NCBI GenBank assembly: GCA_029379385.1
Contig: CM055613.1
Coordinates: forward strand, 11,364,001-11,428,000
DNA from: Quillaja saponaria
Lineage: Eukaryota > Streptophyta > Magnoliopsida > Fabales > Quillajaceae
DNA: 64,000 bases
Direction of reading: 5' to 3'
Made by a program: the position numbers and the translations under genes. The first letter of the stretch is position 1. Each line of letters begins with the position of its first letter. Below, piece after piece: positions 13,051 through 24,800 of the stretch. The notes below the pieces were generated by a model. That model did no database searches. It saw nothing but the letters and a program-made list of their open reading frames with translations, and was not told the origin of the DNA.

Positions 13051-13780
13051 TTACTGATATATAAATGTGTAGTCAGTCTTCCTGTTTTTTTTTCTTTGAT
13101 CATAATTCATCTTCAATCCTTATTATCCAAAATGCATTGGCATCCATTGAATCTATAGTACACTAGCAGTTAGTAGTTGGTTTATTAGTAAATGCCTACA
13201 AAAGGTGACACTTGCAGGTCGCTTTCTCACTTTGAAGAGCAAGATGACGACATTACGTCATAAACTTTTAGTGTTGTGAGAAATATCTGTTATTCATGGA
13301 GTCACCTGCCACTCAATTCTCATCCAGGAGTGAATTATATGGAAGTGGAAGTGGAAGTGGAATAAAGCCTTTTGACCTAGTCTTCATTGAAACTTGAAAA
13401 ACCAAGTCCAAACTTTATGTAATTAGGCAATTTGGATAAGGAAGTTTTAATGTAGGAAGGAAAATCTTAGAACCGATGAGTGCGAGAATCATGTCTTGAA
13501 ACATTTTGTATTTTATAATCTTGTATGGCATTACCGTTGTTAAAATATATAAATGGTTAATACTATCATTTATATAAACTTTGAATATGTAAAAGAAATA
13601 GAGATGATAATTTGATTTGTTAAATTGAATATTCAATCAAAGAGAGTCAACTTTTTATGTATCTAAACATTCACATGTCATTTTTAATTCAGATTATTAA
13701 TCTATTAGGTTCAATTAGGATTAGATCAAATGACATCTAAGCTTGGTTTAGATTGTATCGAATAAGATTTTACCCATTTT

Positions 13781-14605
13781 TAGTGAAATTAGATTTTGAC
13801 AGCTCTAAATCAGGTTAAATAAATTCATGCCTAAAAAGATTTTATAAAATTTATTTGTTTAAACTTCCTTTTCATTATCCACACCCCCATACATAGGAAA
13901 AAAAAAATAGTTGTAGCTTTCATGGTTAAGGTTTTTGGTGCTAACACTAATCAAATTATCAACACCATTTTGCAAAAAGAGAATATTCAAAAGCAACGGC
14001 TATTTTTTTGGAGGTAATGTCGTTATGGTTGTGGATTCTCCTAAGTATTATTGAAGGGAGATAGGCCCCTTTAGGAAAAAGTCACAAATCCGAGAATAAA
14101 GAGAGGGCAGGGCATTGGCATTGTCTAAGATTTTATTTGTCCTCTAGTTTTTATATTTTAAATTATTATTTTGGGCATTGTCTAGGATTCCTTTTAATGA
14201 AATCAGATTTTGACAGCTCTAAATCGAGTTAAATAAATTCACAATCTGATTGTCCTGCCTAAAAAGATTTTATAAAATTTATTTGTTTAAACTTCCTTTT
14301 CATTATCCGCATCCCCATACATAGGAAAAAAAATTGTTGTAGCTTTCATGGTTAAAGTTTTTGGTGCTACTAACAGTAATCAAATTATCAATACCATTTT
14401 GCAAAAAGAGAATATTCAAAAGCAGCGGCTATTTTTTGGAGGTAATGTCGTTATGGATGTGGATTCTCCGAAGTATTATTGAAGGGAGATAGACCCCTTT
14501 AGAAAAAAGTCACAAATACGAGAATAAAGAGAGGGCAGGGCATTGGCATTGGCATTGTCTAAGATTTTATTTGTCCTCTAATTCTTATATTTTAAATTCA
14601 TATTT
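13781..14605. repeat. Tandem duplication, two units of about 414 bp
   Basis: The block starting at 13781 (key stretch AGATTTTGACAGCTCTAAAT at 13791) is repeated at 14195 (same stretch at 14205) with a few substitutions and small indels. Shared marks in order include CCATACATAGGAAAAAA, GCAAAAAGAGAATATTCAAA, GAGGTAATGTCGTTATGG and GAGAGGGCAGGGCATTGGCA. The units do not encode a protein. Confidence 0.92.
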
Positions 14606-15482
14606 TGGGGAATATTCACCATGTCTGGTAAAAAATGGTGATTAGGGTTCCTACTTATCGAACCCTAGGTCAACACGCAAGGATTGATGCCAATGGACTT
14701 GTTGCCATGTCAGCAAATAGTGGGGTCCTGCAAGCCATGGTCAGATGGGCTCAATGGGTTCATGAAGAAGTATATTCTTTGGAGCCATATCATCTGCAAA
14801 GATGCCAGCTCTTCCTTTTCATCTGTGCTCACATGAGAGGTAAATGGCACCAACTGTGTAGTGGATGGATATCTCGTATCAGCTTAGAAACATGTGATTA
14901 ACCTTATTCTTCTACTTTCTTTTATCAAATGAAAAACATAAAGTAGGAAAACCAACAGCAAATCAGCAATTCATAAAAAAGTAAAGCTAAGAAATCAAGC
15001 TTATCTCTCACCAAGTAGTTTAACATTTTTGATGAATTAGTTGTTTGACATAGTACCTAAGTTTCAATGACAATGTGATCAAATGTTTGATCCATGCCCC
15101 ATTCTCACAATTAGCACAGGGTAAAAAGAAGAGCACGTGCTTTATTCAAATTAATAAACTTGATGAGCTTGCCCGTGAATGGATATGTAAGAGACATAAT
15201 TCATTTCTAGAGTCTCAACTAATAACTTAAATTCTTGGGACCATGAATAGCTTTAGAATCTCATCTTGAAGAGAATAACACTTTATTTTAATTAAATTCA
15301 AGCACGTATTGATTTTATGCTATTTTTGTAAGCAGGTTATGTTCTATATTCCACTTTCATCTGAGTTATCTAAAAACTGAAGATACAAGCAACTCCAAAT
15401 TTACTGGTCATTTGTTGGTAGGTGGACCCAGTTTTAGTAGTGTTGCACATCAAACTAGGTTATCATGTCACAACTTGAAAAT
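14606..15482. other. Intergenic, with an unassigned open frame at 14635-14901
   Basis: At 14635-14901 (+) an 88-codon frame is open (contains QHARIDANGLVAMSANSG). The minus strand of the same DNA is also open for about 60 codons (contains STDEKEELASLQMIWLQ). Base composition is less AT-rich than its surroundings. I recognise neither product and cannot tell which strand, if any, is coding. The rest up to 15482 shows nothing. Confidence 0.4.
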
Positions 15483-15768
15483 CTAAACGACTTTCGTTTC
15501 AATGCGCCACTTGTTTAAGAACCAGCAGACCAGACCAGGTTCTCCTGTCCATTCAGCCAGTGTCGGTCCGCCGCGAACTTTATTCTAGTAAAATTTCTTG
15601 TACAATGCCCTTGAGAAAATACTAAATAGGAATGCAAGTAGAGTAAATAAGTGGGAAAAGGTTTGCTCGCCATACCTGCTTGTTCTCTTTGATAACTAAT
15701 AGATCAATTTGTGGAAGGTCATCACATCCGAGGGAACTGAAGAGCATCGTATTCTCTGTTCCATGCAC
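15483..15768 (-). CDS. Possible last two exons of an unrecognised minus-strand gene
   Basis: Two minus-strand blocks have good splice signals and compatible phases. The first (15768-15676, 31 codons, contains NTMLFSSLGCDDLPQIDLL) starts after an acceptor TAG and ends at AAGCAG|GTATGG. The second (15584-15483, 34 codons, contains TLAEWTGEPGLVCWFLNKW) starts after CTAG and ends at a stop. The intron between them would be 91 bp, and the phase is 0 on both sides. I did not find an upstream exon with matching phase; a 55-codon minus frame at 16309-16142 does not connect. It may be a genuine uncharacterised gene, the relic of one, or chance. No function assigned. Confidence 0.3.
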
Positions 15769-16521
15769 CTATTTTAAGTATTCAACAACAAAAAAGTCAA
15801 GTTCATGTTACCCTAGAATTTGGACATGCATATACTCATAAGCATTGAGGGGAAACAAAGGACTGCTAATTGGGATATGAATCTTCGAATGGAATTTCAA
15901 TTATTGCCAAAAGTAATCAAAACCAGGTGGAAAAGAATTTCAAAATGGATGTGCATGTAAAGGGAATCGATACCCCATAAAATTTTACTCTTAGCAGTTC
16001 TCACTTTTTAACTGATCCACATGCTCCATGACTACATGAGCCTGCTCAGTTTGAGAAAGGTGTATTTGCAAGTTGGAGGATCCTCGCATACACGGTATGA
16101 TGTATGCAGGCATGGACTCAATCAATAAATGTTGTCTCACCTCATGTTAACCATTCATGGGTGGGAGTTGAGGGGTGAGATAGGATTCTATGGGCCTCCT
16201 TCAAGTAATAGCTTCCCCTCATAACACCTCGCTTTAAATGGATATGTCCTGCAATAATGCACGAGGAATCATGTAAAGAAGGGCAAAAGAGGGGCTTCAA
16301 TTGGAACATGTATGTGCCGATGCACTAGCTATTTCCCACCTTTAGAAGCCCACATCAACCTCCCTTCCCAAGAATAATGACAGACGAAGCAAGAAGGTTT
16401 ATCTCATTCTATATATTTCAGAAATTTCTACTTTTAGCAGCCCATCGTAAGAAAACAATTTCTAGATTACAAGCAAATGAGAAAAGAACACCCATGTCCC
16501 CACACGAGGTCTTTCAACTAG

Positions 16522-16530
16522 TATAAATAG
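16522..16530 (+). promoter_or_regulatory. TATA box of the RanBP2-type zinc-finger gene
   Basis: TATAAATAG followed at a normal distance by a CA-rich leader (about 16550-16638) that ends in a splice donor AAG|GTGAGC. This places a 5'UTR intron of about 430 bp before the coding exon. Confidence 0.65.
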
Positions 16531-17071
16531 CCTTCCAACCTTAAGCACCTAATCACCATCTGCACTGAAAACTTCTCCAAACTACTCTTCCAACAAGAAC
16601 AACTGCTAGAGTGCTAACTTTCTTCATAAATTCTTAAGGTGAGCTTCTCACTTCTGTGGCTGTTATCATATTTCAGATCATTTGCAAGATTTGAAACTCT
16701 TGTAATGACTGCAGTACCAGTTGAACCTCAGGTCAAAATCATCTAGTATGCAAATAAGATACACAGCTCTATTTGATGTATGGGAACATTAAACTTAAAA
16801 ACAAAACTCCCACCTAACTTAAAGGAGCATCACTACAAGTTAGGAAAGTACTTTTACCTTGTCTTCCAACATGTAGTAGTTTTGTAGAGCAGTTTGTAAG
16901 TAAACCACAATCAGTACTACAGGGGAAAGGCTTTGTAAAGGTTGTTGTCATTATGACTTATATGAAACAGTCATAGTCCACAAATCTGTATAGCTCTTTA
17001 GAAAGAAATGGCTGAAAACGTAACATTCTTGTTATTTCTCACTGGGTATGTTCTGTATTGAAACAGAAAAA

Positions 17072-18268
17072 ATGAGCTGGACTGGAGGAGATTGGATGTG
17101 CGGTGCTTGCCAGCACTTGAATTTCAAGAAGCGGGATGCATGCCAACGTTGTGGATACCCCAAGTTTGGAGGCCCTGACCCAGCAGCTTATGGATACAAC
17201 AGGACAGAAGTCATGGCAGGGGACTGGTACTGCACTGCCATGAACTGTGGATCTCACAACTATGCCAGCCGATCAAGCTGCTACAGATGTGGTACATTAA
17301 AGAATGATTATGCTTGTGAATATGGAGGAAACATGGTCAGCTCTGGAGGGTATGGATCTGACTGCAGTGTCCCCCCTGGATGGAAAACTGGTGATTGGAT
17401 TTGCACTAGGTGAGTGATTCTCTTTTTATTTTGAGTAGATGATGCTGAAATTAATCACTACATTATTAGTGTAATATATGCAGGCGATCCTTTCAGTAAA
17501 TGCAGAACAAGCCTACCCAAACTAAGAACGAAAAGTTACCCTGTGTTGTTCTAAAAATAATAACTTAACTGACTGGATATCTATTGTTTATCAAATGAAG
17601 ATTTACAACTTCCATAGAAGTTTCTGAAACAACTATATGATGTACTTATGAAAGAAACCATGCACATAGCACCTGCATTTTTCACTGAACGCCTCTAAAA
17701 TATTTCCCTATTCTTTCTAACTAGATTACTGTTGTAGCAAAAAATCCTTCTACACTGATATACAGTGATGACATGAGCAGAAATAACACTTTATCTTAGC
17801 ATAAACTAGAGACTGAGAGAAGCTAAGAGATATTATAAGACCATTTAAATAACTGAGAATAACAATAAAACGACCAGCATTACTAATGCATAGGATAAGA
17901 TGCAATGTAGGTGAAGTAGAGTCCAAGAAGAAAACATGTATTTAACTCTCTCTTTCTTCCCACTTTATTCCTTGAACAATTCCAAAGCTGAAATCCTCCA
18001 CTTTTGTCTACAATCATTTTCCATTTATTTGGTCTAAAATCATTATTTTCTGAATGCAACAGAATGGGCTGTGGAGTACACAATTATGCTAGCAGGATGG
18101 AATGCTTCAAATGCAAGACACCAAAGGATTTTGGTGAGAATAGTTCAGTCTCCGTGACATTTGATCCATCCAGCTTTGGAGTTTCTTTATTAGATTTTCT
18201 TAACAAAAGCTTACCCAACCTCAGTTCTGTGATACATTTGTCATCTACTTTCAGGTGGTGCAGTTTGA
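17072..18268 (+). CDS. RanBP2-type zinc-finger protein with three fingers
   Basis: Three coding exons, 17072-17409, 18063-18133 and 18255-18268, give 140 residues; an untranslated first exon ends near 16638. Three zinc fingers of the RanBP2 type are complete: C10-x2-C13-x10-C24-x2-C27, C54-x4-C59-x10-C70-x2-C73 and C111-x4-C116-x10-C127-x2-C130, each opened by the family's GDW. The third finger is split by intron 1 (phase 2). Plant proteins of this build (for example, from memory, Arabidopsis At3g15680 and At5g25490) are small, presumed RNA- or protein-binding factors. I chose 17072 (AAAATGAGCTGG) because the acceptor CAG at 17064-17066 removes the ATG at 17048. The last exon is tiny and ends GGAV; retaining that intron would give a different tail ending near 18306. 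Function beyond nucleic-acid binding is unknown. Confidence 0.88.
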
Positions 18269-18689
18269 GAAAAAGAATTTTAGAAGACTTGAGGGACATC
18301 AAATGATATCTCTTCGCATCTTATCTCTCAACAAACAAGACCTCTTTCTCATTGACTTTCTAAAGTTGAGTTCTAGATTCATCATGGTTTAAGGCCCTTT
18401 TTCACAAGCATAGCCATGTGTTGCCTTAGGAAGGATTTCTGGTTTTATTGTATGCTGCAAGGTGTTCTTACATGAAGCTTATGAAATCCATAATATTTTC
18501 GTGTCTTGTTAATGAGGAGGAAGTTATGCCCTTTAGCTCCTGTGTAAATTCTCTCCCCCTTTGCCTTCCCCTTTCTCTTCTTGCTCAATCACTTCGTACA
18601 TGTGACAGACTATGTACATGCACGTGTGTGTGTGTGTATTTATGTGCTTATGAGGAACATCTATAATGCTGAAGTGATCCGAGAATTGT

Positions 18690-18739
18690 TTGGCATAGTT
18701 TCTGTGATTAGCAGAAAATAATCACAGAAACTATGCCAA
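18690..18739. repeat. Perfect 21-bp inverted repeat with 8-nt loop
   Basis: TTGGCATAGTTTCTGTGATTA (18690-18710) is followed after GCAGAAAA by its exact reverse complement (18719-18739), about 420 bp after the zinc-finger stop codon. It would fold as a perfect hairpin in RNA from either strand. It could be an element end, a small-RNA precursor or a 3'-UTR structure. Confidence 0.9.
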
Positions 18740-19068
18740 GATCATGGACCATCATTAGAGCTTTGGTTTTGACAAGTGCAAAATTTAATTAAAAGAATTA
18801 CAAGGAAAATAAAATGAATTAAGATTCATAGAATCCCTACAAGTAGTTCACTTCAAAAACCACCTTTCTTTCTGAGCAATAATTCATGATCCCTTTAAGC
18901 ATAAAATCTCCAAGCTAGTAAACAATTATCCAGATAAGAATTTGATGCCCTATTCTAAAAGCAGAGATGCAATATGTAAGTTCAAAGGGAGTAAAAGCCA
19001 CCTTTTCCTTCTTTATTTGTGCCTTCCATTTTGATGATTGTCCAGTGCACTATTTGACCTCAAATTAA

Positions 19069-20431
19069 CTAATTGATTCTCAGGGGGTATGCATGAGCAA
19101 TGGCCTGATTCTCTGCAATGCCCTGCCAAAAGTTCGGAAAGTCCCAAGTTTCCAACCATGCTCATCATCATTAGCATATAGTAAGCTCCCTTCATTGACT
19201 TAATGGCAAGTTGAGTTTGTGATCTTATGAATGAAAAGGAAAACATAAATATATAGATGTGTTCTCTTTTTCTCTCTATGCTCCATTATTTAGCTTTTAA
19301 AAGATTCTGAGCTTTCCTATTATCTACCTTCTTTCTTTATATTCTTTGCAATGTTAAGCAACTGTTCAGCTTTTAGTGAGCTATCCCAGCATATTGCAGG
19401 GATCCAAGGTGCAGGGACAGCTAGCTGCATAAGTTGAATGGCCTTCTTTCTCCCATTGTATTTTCTTTTCCTTTTTGGGTGCTCCAGATTAACGAAGAAA
19501 CATATTATAAATAACTGTTTTGCAAGATTCGGACATGATCTCTTTCTTACATTGAAAAACAGTTTTGTATTAGCTCCAAGGTTATGGGTACCCAAAACTT
19601 GTTGGACAAGATGCTGTCAGCTGCACTTCAATTTCCCTTATCTACTATTTCCATCATTTTGGTTCATAATTTTCCCATAACCAATTTTTTGGAAAAAAAT
19701 AAGTTATTTTATCTTCAAAACTCATTATCAAGAGTACTATTAAATATCAGATGGTGGTGAGCTTCCAAGCATTGTATTTCTATCGTTCTTTCTTTCCACT
19801 TCTTCTTTTGTTCCATGAATTTAATCATTGAGGTTTTTATCATGACCCACATGTATAATTGTGTTCGTTGGGAATGGAAGGGAATAAATGATAAGAATAG
19901 GCCAGTATTCTACAATTACCCAGAGAATATGCTCTCAAACGATATGCATACACTACATTGACAATTTTCAGTAATTGGCATCATCTAATTGTAAACGTTA
20001 AAGGTGAACTCACCTAATGCAAAGCAATCCCCCAAATAGCTTCTGAAGCCCATCAACCTGCACCCTCCTAGCAGCTATGCACAGAATTGAGACCCATAGC
20101 ATGGTGATGCAATACCAGTCCCCTGTTTAGACCCTTTTTTAGTTTTAGCAAAGAAACATACAGATTGCTTTATAAACTACTTAGTATTACATGCTTCTAC
20201 AAAGAAATGGTATGCTATAATATGAAAGACTGAAATAACCATGAGAAAAGATAAGAGCTTGACCTTAAGAAGGTGGAAGAACAAACAGACGCACTCTCTG
20301 TAGCGCTGGCATGTTGTAGTAGTTGTAGTTGCATGGCAGGCTGCCGATGAAGCCGGTGAGATTTTGGAGTTTGGGTTGGGAATTTGGGATGCTTTATATC
20401 TGTTTGTTGTAAAGCCTACATGGTGGGCCAT
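19069..20431 (-). CDS. Small unrecognised protein, three-exon gene
   Basis: On the minus strand, exons 20431-20264, 19424-19328 and 19160-19069 join in phase to 118 residues. Donors are AAG|GTCAAG and GAAG|GTAGAT; acceptors are ATGCAG| and GATGAG|. Phases (0, then 1) agree and the last exon ends at TAG. The N-terminus (starts MAHHVGFTTNRY) is low-complexity with a run of six Thr. The rest looks like folded protein: VPAPWIPAICWDSSLKAEQL, then AKNIKKEAWLETWDFPNFWQ, then GIAENQAIAHAYPLRIN at the end. Tryptophans and charged residues suggest selection on this frame. I do not know the family. Exon 1 is the weakest part; another start exon could exist in the 840-bp first intron. Alternative frames over the last exon do not fit the splice phase. 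Confidence 0.5.
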
Positions 20432-20993
20432 TGATTTTACACTTTCACAAATCACACCCCTGGCTTTATTCAGGTTGTTTGGTTGAGTTGGATGGAATGC
20501 TATAAATTCTTATGAGATGTATTGGGGGAATTACAAAAGTGGAAATGGCTTATCATAGATTGATAGTACCATCTAGGGGTGTGTAAAAAATCCATCAACT
20601 CACAATTCAAGTTCAATTTATCCGAATTTGTCTTAAACTCGATAATTCATCAAGAATTAGATTTAAAGTAAGGTATATTTTATTTTGGGTTGGGTTAAGC
20701 AACAGAGTTCAAAATTTGGTTAATCCGTTTCACCGCTATTATTTCTTATTATTTTATAAATTATTTTTTATATGTAATGTAACTATGAAATATTTTTTAT
20801 GTAAATAATTTCTAATTAGTAACTTTGCCTAGACTGTCAGCTCCAAAATTTGATGCTCCACGATTTGTTTTACATGCTAATTAGTAACAAATATTTTATA
20901 AAAAAATGGATTTAGTTGATAAAAAAATAAAAATGATTTGGTTGCAATCTCTATCATCTTTTGACTTCTTATGTGGCTGTTTTATAAAGCAGA

Positions 20994-21261
20994 GTTGCAA
21001 ACAGCTGGTGGACAAGCAGAAGCGGAATCAGAGAGTACAGGCTCTGTTTCTTTTTACACAAAACCTATAATTGTTCCTTTAAACAATCCATCTCCAAGTA
21101 TTACAGAAAGTGCAGCAGCCATTTTTAATGAACTAGAACAAGGCAAGAAAAGCTTACTGAAGTGGAAGGGACTCAAGAAGATCGATCACATTTATGGAGA
21201 TTGGCTTGATGATGTGTCAGTGTCTCTTGTGCACAACTTGCAAAGCAAAGTGGAGACCTGA
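20994..21261 (+). pseudogene. Orphan C-terminal exon of an unidentified protein
   Basis: After an acceptor-like AAAGCAG (ending about 20993) a frame runs to TGA at 21259-21261. It contains SVSFYTKPIIVPLNNPSPSI, then ESAAAIFNELEQGKKSLLKW and IDHIYGDWLDDV. Composition is protein-like and it ends like a natural C-terminus. I vaguely recall a plant family of unknown function with an FYTKP...LLKWKGL...IYGDW tail but cannot name it. The 500 bp upstream are repeat-like AT-rich DNA and show no partner exon; farther upstream lies a minus-strand gene. It is therefore more likely a translocated fragment than part of a live gene, although it may be transcribed. Confidence 0.4.
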
Positions 21262-21811
21262 GTTTGAGTTCAAACTCCTTACTTGAGAAAGATTTTCAGT
21301 TGGATAAAGAAATTGAGTTTTGCTTCCCAATTACACCTTTCTTTTCTCTCTTATATTTGATCAACAGTGGTTGTTGATCAGTTGATAGAATCTTTATTTA
21401 TTTAAAGAAAGTCATTTACTCTTTATTGATAAATTTTCTCTATGGGAAATAGTGTTCATTCTTTTTGGAAAGATTAAATTTTGATTGGAACATCTAGTAA
21501 GATTTCATTTGAGCCATTAAAGCAATGTCATTGTCTAGTTTCAAATGTTTTATAATCCTCTCATCTTCCAATGAATCTTGAGCAGTAAATCTTTTAAAGG
21601 CCAGCCCAATTGACCCCAACAAGTTTGAAACTTAACCCAATTGCTTTGTGGGCTAAATACTTGCAAGAGTGGGCTTAAGAATTTTTACAAAAAAATTCAC
21701 AATCAGGGAGGACACTTGTCATTACTCCAAGCGTCTTCGTCATCACCTACCTCAGCTTCAGTCCCTACCCTCCATTCCCTTCAAAGCTGAGCCCGTACCC
21801 AATGGGAAAAA

Positions 21812-24800
21812 ATGGTCATTTTTTCGCACCTCCCTTCTTGCTCTGCCATCTCTTCCCTCCTTTCTTTCTCTAAGAAACTCTCACTGAGAACCCTGTCTCT
21901 GACCAGAACTCTCTCACAATCCACCACAGCTACCACTACTACCATGTCAATAAACTTGCAGTCTCATGCCTTTGCTGGCAATCCTTTAAGATCCAAATCT
22001 CCCAAATCAGGAGACCCTTTTTCACCCACCTCAGCTTTTGAGACGCTTAAAGTTCAGCTTTTGGAGAATACGCACCAGCCGTCCTCACCAAATTTCAAGG
22101 TCTTGCCATTTAGAAAAGGAAGGCCCTTGGCCTCTTCAACCTCTGGCTCTGGTGGCTCGCCGCCGATTTGGCATCTGGGTTGGATCAGTTTGCATGATTG
22201 TAAGGAACTCTTAGCTAATTCTGGTGTTCAGTTGAGTGGTGACTCGTTGGTATATTTGGGTTCGCTGGCAGAGGACGATGTTGTTTACTGGGCAATTGAT
22301 GTATCTGGGGAGGGTAGCTTGGTGGCTGAATTGGGTAGCAAGCATTTTTGTTTTGTGGAACTCAGGACACTGATGGTGGCTACTGATTGGGTCGACTCTC
22401 AGACGATGGGGCAATTGGCTATTGCTGGTCATGTAAGTAATTTTTGTTATTCATTGAGGTCTGGGACGTGCCTCAAAGTTCAAACCAATTGCATTCGACC
22501 TGGCATCAAAGCTGTTTCTCTTCCTTTTCTGTTCTATTGCATGAGTTTTATATATAACTCTATTATGCTACTGTTTGTTCCAAAAAGTAGTATTTCTATC
22601 TTTCAAAATTAACTAAGAACATATAGGTTGGTTTTGACATGCTTTTGTGATAGTTGTGCAAGTTCGCTCAAGCCTCTGCAAAAGATACTTCCTAGAGAAT
22701 TATCACTTCAGTAGTTCTGGATTTTTGAATTGAGACACTTATTTCTAAATAATAAGTCTTTTAGTTTACTACGTTTGCTTCAGCTTCTGCAAATTTAATT
22801 TCCATATTTTACTTAAAAAGTGATGTTAGAAATATCAGTTATCTGTAACTATTTCCATGTAAACTTTGTTGAAGTTTGTTTGTTTTGTTTTGTGGATCAA
22901 TTATTAGTAGTACACATAAACTACAGAGAAGGTACCCTGGTCCCTATACTTTCACATGCTTATACCTTTTTTTTTTCCAAGACCGTCTCCATCCCCTCTG
23001 TTCAATTAGCATTTCCTGACTAGTGTGTATGACCAGGCCAGGGCACTGCTAGAGTGGCATGGCATATCACGATTTTGTGGAAACTGTGGAGAAAAAACGG
23101 TCCCCATGGAAGCTGGGAGACGAAAACAATGTTCAAATGAGTCATGCAGAAAGAGGATTTATCCCCGTGTTGACCCGGTAAATGTTTTTTTGGCATCTTC
23201 TGTTTTTATAGGTGATTGATGATTGCATAGCTTCAAGTGTTGTATTGATTTTTCCAATACACGTGCCTTTATCCAGGTGGTCATTATGTTAGTCATTGAT
23301 CAAGAGAATGATCGGGCACTCTTAAGCAGACAATCAAGATTTGTACCGCGAATGTGGAGTTGCTTAGCAGGTTTCATAGAGGTGCATCTCTTGGCCAATT
23401 TTTGGCACTTTTTCATGTTGTATGGACTTGGAAGTTTTCTGTTATTACATAAAAATTGTTTACCAGCTTAAACCCTTCACCTCCTGCCCCTCTCCTCCCA
23501 AGAGAAAGAAGTCATAAATTTTGTGAGAAAATTAAGCCATGCCAGTAATTAGGAAACATCATCTTGTTTTTTATGCTTTTCCTGATTGGGATCCTATATA
23601 TTATCTCATACTTAAGGTCCATTTTATTCTTGGAAATTCTACTTTTTGCTTTTATATTTCATTCAATAAAGTGAAACTTTTTATTAGTTGGTATTATTTT
23701 GCTACTTCAGCCAGGAGAAAGCTTAGAGGAGGCAGTGAGAAGAGAGACATGGGAGGAGACTGGCATTGAAGTAGGAGAAGTCCTGTATCATAGCTCTCAG
23801 CCATGGCCTGGTATAAGTTTTGCAGCATGCCTTAATGTTAACCTCAAGACTATAAATTTATTGTTAGTTTGTCTCCATCATTTTTAAAAAAAAAATTTCA
23901 TAAAATCTATATCCGGTTTATTACCATCCAACTGAAATCTTAAATCTTTATCTTTAATGCCATTGGCGCTTTCCGATTTTGAAGGTCTTATATGAAGTAT
24001 GCCTTTACTCGTGTTCTTATTCTCATATGATTTTCAATTGTATGTCTTCCTACATAGAATTTTGGTTCCATATCTCTTTTCTTTTCTTGCAATTCTTTTG
24101 TCACTTGTATCTGAAAGAGGATTAGGACAAAATTTGCCACTGTTTTCATATTGTCTGTTATGGCAATTTTTGTCTAGTTGAAGTTGCAGTGTCTTCCTTT
24201 CCTTCATCTTCTATATAATTTAACCTGTATGCACTTTTTAAAAATGTCCAATATATATCTATTAACTGATTTCAAGTTGTATGGAAAGGATGTAATTGCA
24301 CATATTTTGGGACATACATTATTCGGTAGTAGATCAGTGGTGGGAAGACGAAAGAGAGAGAGAAGGAAGTATGTGCGAGTAATAAAACGAGAGAGAATAG
24401 ATAATTCCAGAGCACCTTTTATGGTTGCTGCGTCGACTGAGTTGGATACTTCTGGCTGGGCGTACATTTCGAGGCAGAGTCTGCACTAGGCAAATCATAT
24501 AACATGAAGAATTCAGCTAAGAGTTCAGCTAATGGTGATTTTGTGGTAGTTCTTTCGTGTTAGTAATAATTTAAAGATGAATTAGTGTCTTGAACTTTTA
24601 TTCGACATTAAAGCTGCAAGAATTCCTCCTTCCTTGTAGTGAACTAAGGCTACAATGTCTGTCTCTATAACATGTTAACAGAGAATGTTGTATATTATAC
24701 TATATGGATATGGATATATCTTTGTGGTTTCTCAGTCGTCAGCAGCTAATCATTTTCAGTTGGCTAGAAACTAATTTATGTTTTCTCATTGTGTGTTGAT

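Noticed and set aside
16142..16309. 55-codon minus-strand frame (contains HLKRGVMRGSYYLKEAHRIL) as the first exon of the minus-strand candidate at 15.5-15.8 kb
   Set aside because: It ends in a stop and no donor joins it in phase to the exon at 15768. Left as an unexplained frame.
19013..19246. Alternative minus frame with MKGAYYMLMMMSM as an exon
   Set aside because: It cannot be joined in phase to the upstream exon. The frame starting at 19160 fits the donor phase and ends cleanly.
24178..24489. 103-codon frame as a nested gene in NUDT19 intron 4
   Set aside because: No family features, no leader or splice structure, and the intron must be removed whole to keep the NUDT19 frame.
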